From Acidimicrobiia bacterium (lineage in GTDB: Bacteria > Actinomycetota > Acidimicrobiia > Acidimicrobiales > Bin134), in contig JAJDUJ010000011.1 in assembly GCA_022826705.1 (NCBI GenBank), forward strand, positions 222,275-286,274: a DNA stretch of 64,000 bases, given 5' to 3'. The position numbers were made by a program, and so were the translations under genes. Positions 1 to 8,173 of the stretch are shown here, piece by piece. Numbering within the stretch: position 1 is the stretch's first letter; each line of letters opens with the position of its first letter. The notes beneath the pieces are model-generated. The model saw only the letters and a program-made list of their open reading frames with translations. It did no database searches and was not told where the DNA came from.

Positions 1-2
1 GG

Positions 3-1478
3 GAGTGGACCGAGCGGTTTCCCGCCCAGCCAGAGCTCGAGCGCTACTTCAACTACGTCGCCGACCGCTTCGACCTGCGCCGAGACATCGAGTTCAACAC
101 GCGGATAAACCAAGCCCGCTACGACGACGAGCAGAACCGCTGGCTGATCAGCATGTCGAGCGGCGAGACGGTCTCAACCCGGTTCCTCATATCGGCCGCG
201 GGGTGCCTGTCGGAGGTGAACACGCCGCACTTCGAGGGGGTCGACACGTTTGCCGGCCAGCAGATCCACACCGCTCGCTGGCCAAAAGGCGGTCTCGACG
301 TAACCGGCATGAGGGTGGGCGTGATCGGCACCGGGTCCACCGGCACGCAAGTGATTCCCCAGCTGGCGAAACAGGCCGACCACATGTTCGTCTTCCAGCG
401 CACCGCGCAGTTCGCCATACCGGCCCGCAACCGACCGCTCGACGACGACACTCTTGAGGAGCTGAAGCACAACTACCACGAGAGGTGGGAGCTCAAGCGG
501 TCGAGCTCAACCGGCATGGGGCGGCGTCCCACCGAGGCCTCATCGGCCCTCGAAGTGGACGAGGCCACCCGCAACAGGGCCTTTGAGGATTCGTGGGCGC
601 GCGGCGGGCCGGGCTTCGCGCGAGCCTTCTCGGACGTGATGACCAACCCCGAGTCGAACCAGATCGCGGCTGAGTTCGTGCGGGAGAAGATCCGCGAGAA
701 GGTCGACGACCCCGACGTGGCCGACACACTCGTGGGCATCGACCATCCCCTCGGCGCCCGGCGCCTGATCGTGGAGATCGACTACTTCGAGACCTACAAC
801 CGGCCCAACGTGACCCTGGTTGACGCGGCAGCCAACCCGATTGAAGAGATCACCCCCCAAGGCCTGCGGACCACCGAAGGCTCCTACGACCTCGACCTGA
901 TCGTGTACGCCACTGGATTCGACGGCATGACCGGCGCCCTGTTGGCCATGGACATCCAGGGAGTCGGCGGCCTGGCCCTTCGCGACAAATGGGCCGACGG
1001 GGCCGGCGCCTATCTCGGCCTGGTGGCGTCGGGGTTCCCCAACCTGTTCATGATCACCGGCCCCGGCAGCCCCGCGGTGTACAGCAACGTGATCTTCTCC
1101 ATCGAACAACACGTGGAATGGATCACCGACTGCCTCGCCCACATGCTCGAAAACGGCCTCGACCGCATCGACTCCGACCCCGAGGCCGAAGCCGAATGGA
1201 CCCGGGGCGTCCACGACATCGCCAACGCCAGCATCATCGGCAAGACCGATTCCTGGTGGACCGGATCCAATATCGAGGGCAAACCCAAAGGCGTCACCTT
1301 CTACCTAGGCGGCACCAACATCTACCGCGAAATCTGCGAAGAAATAGCCGCCAACAACTACAAAGGCTTCGTCATGCACAAACACCTTTCCCAGCGTCCA
1401 ACCACAGATCTGGGAACATCCGCTGCCTCTCTGCTTGCCGAGGCGCGGGAGTTGCGCGACACAGAGCTATGCGACTGA
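3..1478 (+). CDS. Flavin-containing (Baeyer-Villiger type) monooxygenase, 5' partial
   Basis: The reading frame is open from base 3, so the N-terminal FAD-binding part lies outside the window. The visible part contains FAGQQIHTARWP, which fits the Baeyer-Villiger monooxygenase fingerprint FxGxxxHxxxWP, followed by the second dinucleotide-binding loop GVIGTGSTG for NADPH. Near the C-terminus there is a conserved ITGPGSPAVYSN stretch typical of cyclohexanone/phenylacetone monooxygenase-like enzymes. Such enzymes insert oxygen next to a ketone, giving esters or lactones, in the cytoplasm. The family is usually 500-600 aa, and about 490 residues are visible here, so only a short N-terminal piece is missing. 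The substrate cannot be told. The class call is firm. Confidence 0.9.
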   Translation, partial: EWTERFPAQPELERYFNYVADRFDLRRDIEFNTRINQARYDDEQNRWLISMSSGETVSTRFLISAAGCLSEVNTPHFEGVDTFAGQQIHTARWPKGGLDVTGMRVGVIGTGSTGTQVIPQLAKQADHMFVFQRTAQFAIPARNRPLDDDTLEELKHNYHERWELKRSSSTGMGRRPTEASSALEVDEATRNRAFEDSWARGGPGFARAFSDVMTNPESNQIAAEFVREKIREKVDDPDVADTLVGIDHPLGARRLIVEIDYFETYNRPNVTLVDAAANPIEEITPQGLRTTEGSYDLDLIVYATGFDGMTGALLAMDIQGVGGLALRDKWADGAGAYLGLVASGFPNLFMITGPGSPAVYSNVIFSIEQHVEWITDCLAHMLENGLDRIDSDPEAEAEWTRGVHDIANASIIGKTDSWWTGSNIEGKPKGVTFYLGGTNIYREICEEIAANNYKGFVMHKHLSQRPTTDLGTSAASLLAEARELRDTELCD

Positions 1479-1513
1479 CATAGGCCGCTGACCTTTGGCC
1501 GGCATGGTTATGT

Positions 1514-1539
1514 ATGCAAATCTGATAACATAATTGCAT
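1514..1539. promoter_or_regulatory. Imperfect inverted repeat overlapping the antitoxin start
   Basis: ATGCAAAT and AATTGCAT (7 of 8 positions complementary) flank a 10-base AT-rich centre, and the right arm runs into the ATG of the antitoxin gene. A CATAAT hexamer lies at 1529-1534. Toxin-antitoxin operons are commonly autoregulated by the antitoxin binding such a palindrome at its own promoter, so this is a candidate operator. The assignment is inferred from position and symmetry only. Confidence 0.4.
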
Positions 1540-1732
1540 GCAGAGCACCAGCGTTCGTATCGATGTGGCGACCCATCTGGAGTTGAAGAGGCTTGCGGCA
1601 TCCCTCGGCGCAACGGTGGGTGACACGGTTGCGCTGGCGGTTCGACGACTGCGACAAGACGAGATCGGAGCTGAACTGAGTGGCCGACTGACCGAAGACG
1701 AGATGGGTTGGCTCGATGCTGACCTCGGGTGA
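1538..1732 (+). CDS. Ribbon-helix-helix-like antitoxin of a MazEF-type pair
   Basis: This 64-residue protein begins with a short beta-strand-like segment (TSVRIDVATHLELKRLAA), followed by two helices (TVGDTVALAVRRLRQDE), the pattern of a ribbon-helix-helix DNA-binding antitoxin. The acidic C-terminal tail (LTEDEMGWLDADLG) would be the toxin-wrapping part. It overlaps the downstream MazF-like gene by 17 bases, so the two are translationally coupled in the usual antitoxin-first order. It probably represses its own promoter through the inverted repeat at its start. It could be called MazE- or VapB-like; identification rests on size, fold pattern and the toxin next door. Confidence 0.7.
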   Translation: MQSTSVRIDVATHLELKRLAASLGATVGDTVALAVRRLRQDEIGAELSGRLTEDEMGWLDADLG

Positions 1733-2060
1733 TGTCGTCGAGCTGGACCTTGGGCTTCCGTTTGGCCGAGAGGCGGGATTTCGCCATCCGGCAGTGGTAG
1801 TGACAGCCCAAAGGGTGCTCGACGCTGGGCCCAACGTTGTTCAAGTGGTGCCGCTGACTTCGCAACTTCGAGGATTTGCGTCGGAAGTGGAACTCGAAGC
1901 CGATCCTGAGAATGGGTTGGATCGCACCTCAGCGGTTCAGTGCCAACACATCCGCGCTGTCGCGGCAAGCCGAATCGAGGGTACAAGGGGCAACGTAGGA
2001 GGGGCAGCGCTCAGCCAGATCCGCGAAGTGCTGGGACTAATCCTCGATATCCCCAACTGA
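1716..2060 (+). CDS. MazF/PemK-family endoribonuclease toxin
   Basis: At 114 residues it has the normal length for the family. The N-terminus SGDVVELDLGLPFGREAGFR followed by HPAVVVTA matches the MazF pattern (G-D-V/I-x-x-V-D-L ... G-x-E-x-x-x-x-R-P-x-V-V), including the conserved Arg. The centre has VVPLTSQ, the usual strand containing the catalytic Thr/Ser, and the C-terminal part ends in a helix (ALSQIREVLGLILDI). MazF toxins cleave single-stranded RNA in the cytoplasm when released from their antitoxin. The gene overlaps its antitoxin by 17 bases. The start ATG at 1716 is the one that begins the domain. Confidence 0.87.
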   Translation: MLTSGDVVELDLGLPFGREAGFRHPAVVVTAQRVLDAGPNVVQVVPLTSQLRGFASEVELEADPENGLDRTSAVQCQHIRAVAASRIEGTRGNVGGAALSQIREVLGLILDIPN

Positions 2061-2147
2061 TCCATCACAACGCGGAAAGTGATGAATGGGCCTGTTGTCT
2101 TTTTGTCTTTGAAACATGCAGGAGATAGGGGGAGTACCGTTCTCGCA

Positions 2148-4124
2148 GTGAAGTTGAACATTGTGTTGTTGCTGGTTGTGGCGGCGTTGGGGTGGGGGAC
2201 CGCGACAGCGTCAACCGCTTCAGCCCAGGATGCCGTCACCGTTGGGGATGTGGAGGTGCGCGATCAGCTCATCTTCAACCAAGAAGCACTCCTCAACACC
2301 TACCGGTGCCAGTTCAACATCGACACCAAGGTGGTGCCCGGCGGCTGTGCAAACGGACAGCCAGCCCAAGATCCGTCACCACCGGTCCCATTCACCGGTA
2401 TCGCAACCCAAGGTGACATCGATGTTCGCGATCAGCTCGTTGCCGACCAGGAAGCACTCCTCAACGTCTACCGCTGTCATTTCGACATCGACACCCACGT
2501 CGTCCCCGGCGGCTGCATAGACGGACGACCGGCCCCACCGCTCGAGGACCAGTACATCGCGGTTTCCACCAGCAGATTCCATTCGTGCGCCATCGGAATC
2601 GACAACACAATCGAATGCTGGGGCTTTAACGAGTACGGGCAGACCGATGCGCCCGACGGTGAGTTCATCGCAGTGTCCACCAGTTACAGCTATTCGTGCG
2701 CCATCCGAACCGACAACACCATCACCTGTTGGGGCTGGGATCAATTGAAGGCAACCGACGCGCCCGATGGCCAATACACCGCATTGTCGGCCGGTTTGAA
2801 CCATTCGTGCGCCATCCGAACCGACAAATCCATCGCATGCTGGGGTAGCAACGAGAACGGGAGCACTGATGCGCCCGACGGCGAGTTCACCGCCCTATCC
2901 GCTGGCACGAGCCATTCGTGCGCCATCCGAACTGACAAATCCATCGCATGCTGGGGCTACAACGGGGAAGGACAGACCGATGTGCCCGACGGCGAGTTCA
3001 TCGCCGTATCCGCCGGCTTCGCCCATTCGTGCGGCATAAGAACCGACAACACCATCACCTGCTGGGGCTGGGAATTGCTAGATGTAACCAATGCCCCCGC
3101 GGGCCGCTACACCGCCGTCTCAGCCGGCCATACCCACTCGTGCGCCATCGCAACCGACAACACCATGGAATGCTGGGGCTCCAACCAGTCGGGACAAATT
3201 GAAGAGCCCGAAGGCCGGTACGCCGACGTGTCCAGCGGCAGCGGCTATACGTGCGCTATCAGAACCGACAACACGATCACCTGCTGGGGCAGAGAAGTAA
3301 GAGGGCAGGGTGATGCACCCGACGGCCAATACACCGCCATCTCATCCGGCTGGCGCCATTCCTGCGCCATCAAAATCGACAGCACCATCAAATGCTGGGG
3401 CAACAACCGGGTCGGGCAAGCCAACGCGCCCAGAGGCCACTACACCGCCGTGACCGCCGGCGAAGACCATTCGTGTGCCATCACAACCGAAAGTGCCATT
3501 GAGTGCTGGGGTCATGACGCTTTGGAGTGGGCCAACGCGCCCGGGGGCCACTACACCGACGTGTCCATAGGAGAAGCCCATTCGTGCGCCATCAAAATCG
3601 ACAGCACCATCGAATGCTGGGGCTACAACTCGGAGGGCAGGGTTGATGCGCCCGAAGGCCACTACACCGCCATCTCAGCCGGCTGGGGGCATTCGTGCGC
3701 CATCAAAATCGACAGCACCATCGAATGCTGGGGCTACAACCGAGACGGGCAGGCCAACGCGCCTCGAGGCCACTACACCGCCATCTCAGCCGGCGAGGGC
3801 TACTCGTGCGCCATCAAAATCAACGGCACCATCGAATGCTGGGGCAACAACCGGGACGGTCGCACCGATGCGCCCGTAGGCCAATACACCGCCATCTCTG
3901 CCGGCCAGGGCTATTCGTGCGCCATCGCTACCGACGGCACCATCAAATGCTGGGGCAGTGGAAACCGTTACGGGCACGGGCTGGCGGACGCGCCCAAGGG
4001 CCAGTACACCGACGTGTCCGCGGGCGACGCCCACTCGTGTGCCATCAAAATCGACAGCACCATCGAATGCTGGGACTGGACCGACGTTCTGCCCACGGGC
4101 ATCTCCTGGATTACCTCTGCCTGA
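2148..4124 (+). CDS. Secreted RCC1-like 14-repeat protein with duplicated N-terminal Cys module
   Basis: I take the GTG at 2148 as start: an AGGAGATAGGGGG ribosome-binding region lies upstream, and the protein then begins with a clean signal peptide (KLNIVLLLVVAALGWG ... ASAQD). Two copies of a roughly 40-residue module follow, with the shape RDQLxxxQEALLNxYRCxF, IDTxxVPGGC. From about residue 150 there are 14 repeats of about 37 residues, each with a core like SCAIxxDNTIxCWG, which is the RCC1/BNR beta-propeller signature and puts two cysteines in every repeat. Fourteen blades would make two seven-bladed propellers. No catalytic residues are seen. It is likely an extracellular or surface-bound binding protein, ligand unknown. 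The N-terminal module recurs in the zincin-like protein near 61 kb. Confidence 0.82.
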   Translation: MKLNIVLLLVVAALGWGTATASTASAQDAVTVGDVEVRDQLIFNQEALLNTYRCQFNIDTKVVPGGCANGQPAQDPSPPVPFTGIATQGDIDVRDQLVADQEALLNVYRCHFDIDTHVVPGGCIDGRPAPPLEDQYIAVSTSRFHSCAIGIDNTIECWGFNEYGQTDAPDGEFIAVSTSYSYSCAIRTDNTITCWGWDQLKATDAPDGQYTALSAGLNHSCAIRTDKSIACWGSNENGSTDAPDGEFTALSAGTSHSCAIRTDKSIACWGYNGEGQTDVPDGEFIAVSAGFAHSCGIRTDNTITCWGWELLDVTNAPAGRYTAVSAGHTHSCAIATDNTMECWGSNQSGQIEEPEGRYADVSSGSGYTCAIRTDNTITCWGREVRGQGDAPDGQYTAISSGWRHSCAIKIDSTIKCWGNNRVGQANAPRGHYTAVTAGEDHSCAITTESAIECWGHDALEWANAPGGHYTDVSIGEAHSCAIKIDSTIECWGYNSEGRVDAPEGHYTAISAGWGHSCAIKIDSTIECWGYNRDGQANAPRGHYTAISAGEGYSCAIKINGTIECWGNNRDGRTDAPVGQYTAISAGQGYSCAIATDGTIKCWGSGNRYGHGLADAPKGQYTDVSAGDAHSCAIKIDSTIECWDWTDVLPTGISWITSA

Positions 4125-4175
4125 GCCGTTTGCCGGGGCCATGGGAGTCCCGCTGCTGACCGCCGGAGGGCGGGA

Positions 4176-5279
4176 TTAGGAATCCGGGAGTTGGGTGAAG
4201 GGGACTACTTGGGTTTGGGCGGTGGGGAGGGGGGCGGTGGAGCGGAACCAGCGAAGGCTCAGCGATCCCGCGGGGTGGCCGGCGGTATCCAGCCAGTTGG
4301 GCAGGCCGGGGTCTTCGTGGGCCACCACCAACCGCACGGTGCCGTCGTCGCGGCGCACCGCAGTCTCGCCGTTGATGACCGCGGTGCGGGTGCGCCAGTC
4401 CACCGTCTCGCCCCAGTGGTTCAATAGGACCCACGCCCAGTAGTCGGCCCCGCCCGACGGGTCGAAGTCCACCACCAGCGCCTCGTCGGGTGCTAGGCGC
4501 CATTCGCCGGACAGGTAGCGCACATTCTGCGGGGTGTGCATGTCGCCCTCATCCACCAGCGGCGGGAAGGTGTTGATGGGCGCATCGCTCAGCTTCTCCA
4601 GTTTGTGGTTGACCCACCAGCCGAATGATCCGGCGGTGTGCAGGGCGGCAAGCTCCAACCCCCGCTTGAGCTGATCGGGGGTGAGCATGGGGGTTCTTCC
4701 AGCCGGCGGAATGGCCTCGATGGTGGGGCGGGGATGGGCTAGGCGAACCGACAAGTCAGTGAAGTAGGTGCGGATCAGCACTGAGCTGGAGTCGGGATCG
4801 AGGCGGAGCTGGTTGGGGTTGTCGGACTCGGGATCGGGGGTGAGCAGCAGTTCGTAGCCGCCGTCGGCATCCACCCGCAGCGTGGTGTCCTCCACCGCGT
4901 CCACCAGCCGGCGACCGCCGTCGCCGCCGAAATTACCGGCGTACACCCCGATCTCCACCGCGACCGCGCCGGCCATGGTGGCGTTGATCCGATACGACCG
5001 GTCGCCCCGCACAGCAACCGAGAAGTAGGTCTGGTCGGGGTTGTCGCCCATGAACTTGCGGATGGTGGTCTGCACATCCACGAACTCGGGGCTCGCCGGA
5101 TCGGCCCGCTCCAGGCACTGCTCCAATCCGAAGGCCATGTACCGGCTCAGCGCCCGAATCCCCTCCGCCCGCACATCGGAGTCGTCGGGTGCCCCGGGTG
5201 CGAACACCATCTCTCCGGCGTCGGCAATCGATTGGCAAAACGCCCGCCACGCCTCAACCGAAGGGTCTTGTTCAGTCAT
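4176..5279 (-). CDS. DUF1214-domain protein
   Basis: The 367-residue protein has a C-terminal DUF1214 domain: NVRYLSGEWRLAPDEALVVD, then the WVLLNHW and VVAHEDPGLPNWLDTAGHPAGSLSLRW regions (motif core GHPAGSLSLRW), all usual in that family. The N-terminal two thirds carry a DUF1254-like or lineage-specific region with no recognised motif. No signal peptide is visible, so it is probably cytoplasmic. The ATG at 5279 is preceded by GGAG at good spacing. In actinobacterial genomes such proteins often sit near lipid or steroid catabolism genes; function is not established. The gene is followed 70 bases upstream by a Dabb-like protein gene in the same direction. Confidence 0.75.
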   Translation of the reverse strand: MTEQDPSVEAWRAFCQSIADAGEMVFAPGAPDDSDVRAEGIRALSRYMAFGLEQCLERADPASPEFVDVQTTIRKFMGDNPDQTYFSVAVRGDRSYRINATMAGAVAVEIGVYAGNFGGDGGRRLVDAVEDTTLRVDADGGYELLLTPDPESDNPNQLRLDPDSSSVLIRTYFTDLSVRLAHPRPTIEAIPPAGRTPMLTPDQLKRGLELAALHTAGSFGWWVNHKLEKLSDAPINTFPPLVDEGDMHTPQNVRYLSGEWRLAPDEALVVDFDPSGGADYWAWVLLNHWGETVDWRTRTAVINGETAVRRDDGTVRLVVAHEDPGLPNWLDTAGHPAGSLSLRWFRSTAPLPTAQTQVVPFTQLPDS

Positions 5280-5351
5280 TTTGTCTCCTCACAATGACAA
5301 GCCAGATCTTGGTGAAAGGTGTGGTGAACATCAGCCGGCTGGCGTTCGCGC

Positions 5352-6335
5352 CTAGGTGGCCCGGTGGAAGCGTCGGGATCCGCCTTGCACCAGGGGCATG
5401 GCGTCTTTGACGTAGGCGTTCCAGGCGGGGTCGGCGATGGTCTTGGCCCGCAGGTCGCTGTAGGCGGCAAGGGAGTCGACCTGCCAGGTGGAGTGGACCT
5501 CGGCTTGGAGGTAGCCCTGATCGAGGGTACGCCAGCGCTCCACCAGGATGGTGCCGTTGTCGGCCATGAAGGGGTCATAGCAGCGTTCGAGTAAATCGAT
5601 GTAGGCGTCGGCATCGGCCGCGGCGGTGCGGGCGGTGATGGTGTACAGCACTGGCGTGTTGTCGGGCAGTGTCGGAGGAGGCGACTGGTTCTCAGCGGGC
5701 GAGAGCTCGAACGGGCAGGTGAATATCTTCAGCGAGCCCACGTCGATGCCGAGGCTGGCGAAACCCTCGACACTGGAACAGGCGGTGCCATCGCCCGTGG
5801 CGAGGTGGCGCTCCAGTTGGGCCATGTCGGTGAAGGCCTGCTCCCAGACATGGGTCCAGGCCCGGCCCTTGGCCGAAACCCATCCCACATCGTCGGCGCC
5901 GAACACCGACGCCGCCATTTCCTGGGGCTGCGCCGCGAGGGCTTCGATCGCCGACGCGTGAGCCTCAGTGCTCGCGTTCAACAGCAGCACCCGGCGGATG
6001 CCGCCTCGCACCTCCTGGGTGGCGTCGGGCGTCGTGTAGCGAGTGGCGTAAGTGTTGTCGGTGATGCACTCGGGGCTGTCGGGCATGACGTAGTTGTCGA
6101 TGGCCCCGATGTGGTACGGGTGCACCATGTAGGGCCCGGAGTAACTCGCCTCGTCAATAAAGGTGTTCTCCCAAATCACCGTGCGCGAATCGAAATCGAC
6201 GCCGGCCGAGGAATCCAACAGCCCCGGTATGAACCGATCAGCAGCGCTCAGCACCGCGATCATCTCCTGCACCTTGGCGTCGGGCACGCCGGGATTCAAA
6301 GGAAGGATGTAGAACCGCCGGATCATGCTCGCCAT
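5352..6335 (-). CDS. Dabb-like (stress-responsive alpha/beta barrel) double-domain protein
   Basis: Starting at the ATG at 6335 the protein has 327 residues. The first ~100 residues (RRFYILPLNPGVPDAKVQEM ... AGVDFDSRTVIWENTF ... YMVHPYHIGAIDNYVMPD) have the layout of a Dabb/ferredoxin-like barrel: strand, long helix containing PG, strand, and an HPxHxxxxD-like ending. The middle and the last ~110 residues look like further related barrel units (VLYTITARTAAADADAYIDL ... DQGYLQAEVHSTWQVDSLAAY). Proteins of this fold are small-molecule binding or ring-modifying barrels, such as EthD and polyketide cyclases. No substrate can be inferred. Upstream ATG/GTG codons exist, but the domain begins directly after 6335. 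Confidence 0.6.
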   Translation of the reverse strand: MASMIRRFYILPLNPGVPDAKVQEMIAVLSAADRFIPGLLDSSAGVDFDSRTVIWENTFIDEASYSGPYMVHPYHIGAIDNYVMPDSPECITDNTYATRYTTPDATQEVRGGIRRVLLLNASTEAHASAIEALAAQPQEMAASVFGADDVGWVSAKGRAWTHVWEQAFTDMAQLERHLATGDGTACSSVEGFASLGIDVGSLKIFTCPFELSPAENQSPPPTLPDNTPVLYTITARTAAADADAYIDLLERCYDPFMADNGTILVERWRTLDQGYLQAEVHSTWQVDSLAAYSDLRAKTIADPAWNAYVKDAMPLVQGGSRRFHRAT

Positions 6336-6439
6336 GGTCCCCAAACATAAGGGATTTGCGGGCGGAGTGGTGTCGGAGCGAAGGCCTGGTGGGAATCGGC
6401 ATTCTTGGCGTGGAGTATTCGTGCCAAGATCAACCAACC

Positions 6440-8173
6440 ATGAGCCTGCGGCGACTTCTCAAGAGCCATTTGGCCCCTCACCGTCGGGCCATCGTGCTGG
6501 TGTTGATCCTCCAGGCAGGCCAGACCACCACAGGGCTGCTGCTGCCGGGGCTGAATGCCACCTTGATCGACGACGGCGTGCTGCTGGGCGACCAGTCGGT
6601 GATCTGGCGGATGGGCGGGATCATGCTGTTGGTCTCGTTCATCCAGGTGGTGCTGCTCACTGTGGCGGTCTGGTATGGGTCGGAGGTGGCCATGGCGTTC
6701 GGCCGCGACATCCGGCGCGACGTGTTCGAACAGGTCACCCGCTACTCCACCCGCGAGATCGGCCGATTCGGCACCCCCTCGCTCATCACCCGCATCACCA
6801 ACGACACCCACCAGATCCAGACACTGACCGCGCTGTTCACGATCATGATGATCACCGCCCCGCTCACCATGATCGCCGGCACGGTGCTGGCCATCCGCGA
6901 GGACGCCGGCTTGTCGGTGCTGCTGTTCGTAGTAGTGCCCCTCGAAATTGTGGTGGCGGGCGCGATCATCGCCGCCATGACCCCGGCGTTCCAGCAGATG
7001 CAGGAGCGCATCGACCGGATCAACGCCGTGCTGCGCGAGCAGATCACCGGCGTGCGAGTGGTGCGGGCCTTCACCCGGGAGCCAACCGAGAGCGCCCGGT
7101 TCGCCGAGGCCAACCACCGCCTCACTGAATCCTCATTGCGGGCGGCGCGGCTCATGGCCGCCGTGTTCCCGGCGGTCACGCTGCTGGTGAACCTGTCCAG
7201 CGTGGCGCTGCTTTGGATCGGCGCCGACCGGATCGAAGACGGCTCCACCCAGATCGGCTCGCTAGTGGCCTATCTCACCTATCTGCTCCAGATTCTCCTC
7301 GCCGTGACCATGGCCGCGTTCATGGTGTCGATGATCCCCCGGGCGGCGGTGGCCGCCGAGCGCATCGTGGAGGTTCTCGACACCGAGTCGTCGGTGGAGC
7401 CCCCGTCCACCCCGATCCGCGACTTCACCCGGCCGGGGACGGTGGAGTTCCAAGAGGTCGGCTTCCGATATCCCGGCGCTGAGCACCCTGTGCTCGAGGG
7501 CGTCTCGTTCACTGCCGTCCCCGGCGAGACCGCCGCCATCATCGGATCGACCGGCGCGGGCAAGACCACGCTGTTGACGCTGGCCGCCCGGCTGGCTGAC
7601 GCCAGCTCCGGGCGGGTCTCGGTGGGCGGTATCGATGTCCGCCGACTCGACCAGGCCGTGCTGTGGGGCACCATCGGCTACGTGCCCCAGCGGGCCTATC
7701 TGTTCAGCGGCACGGTGGCCTCCAATCTCCGCTACGGACGCCCCGACGCCACCGACGGCGAGCTGTGGGAGGCCCTGGAAATCGCCCAGGCCGCGGGGTT
7801 TGTGCAGTCGATGCCCGACGGACTCAAGAGCCGCATCGCCCAGGGGGGCACCAACGTGTCGGGCGGCCAACGCCAGCGGCTGTCCATCGCCCGGGCCCTG
7901 GTGGCCCAACCGGCGGTCTACCTGTTCGACGACTCCTTCTCCGCCCTCGATCTGGCCACCGAGGCCCGACTGCGCGAGGCCCTTGAACCCCGCACCCGCG
8001 ACGCCGCCGTGCTGGTGGTGGCCCAGCGGATCTCCACCATCGAGACCGCCGATCAGATCATCGTGCTCGAGGGCGGTATCACAGTCGGCCAGGGCCGCCA
8101 CGACGAGCTGGTGGACACCTGTCCCACCTACGCCGAGATCGTCTCCTCCCAGAGAGGAGGTGAGGCGGTATGA
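6440..8173 (+). CDS. ABC exporter half-transporter, degenerate-site subunit
   Basis: This 577-residue half-transporter has an N-terminal six-helix exporter domain (about residues 15-310) and a C-terminal nucleotide-binding domain. Walker A is GSTGAGKTTLL, and the signature VSGGQRQRLSIARAL is intact. The Walker B end reads LFDDSFSALD, with Asp where the catalytic Glu should be, and the switch region reads VVAQRIST, with Gln in place of the conserved His. Both losses are the hallmark of the non-catalytic half of heterodimeric exporters such as TM287/288. The partner is the next gene, overlapping by four bases (ATGA). It acts in the cytoplasmic membrane as a drug or lipid exporter; the substrate is unknown. 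The start at 6440 gives the usual short N-terminus. Confidence 0.92.
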   Translation: MSLRRLLKSHLAPHRRAIVLVLILQAGQTTTGLLLPGLNATLIDDGVLLGDQSVIWRMGGIMLLVSFIQVVLLTVAVWYGSEVAMAFGRDIRRDVFEQVTRYSTREIGRFGTPSLITRITNDTHQIQTLTALFTIMMITAPLTMIAGTVLAIREDAGLSVLLFVVVPLEIVVAGAIIAAMTPAFQQMQERIDRINAVLREQITGVRVVRAFTREPTESARFAEANHRLTESSLRAARLMAAVFPAVTLLVNLSSVALLWIGADRIEDGSTQIGSLVAYLTYLLQILLAVTMAAFMVSMIPRAAVAAERIVEVLDTESSVEPPSTPIRDFTRPGTVEFQEVGFRYPGAEHPVLEGVSFTAVPGETAAIIGSTGAGKTTLLTLAARLADASSGRVSVGGIDVRRLDQAVLWGTIGYVPQRAYLFSGTVASNLRYGRPDATDGELWEALEIAQAAGFVQSMPDGLKSRIAQGGTNVSGGQRQRLSIARALVAQPAVYLFDDSFSALDLATEARLREALEPRTRDAAVLVVAQRISTIETADQIIVLEGGITVGQGRHDELVDTCPTYAEIVSSQRGGEAV

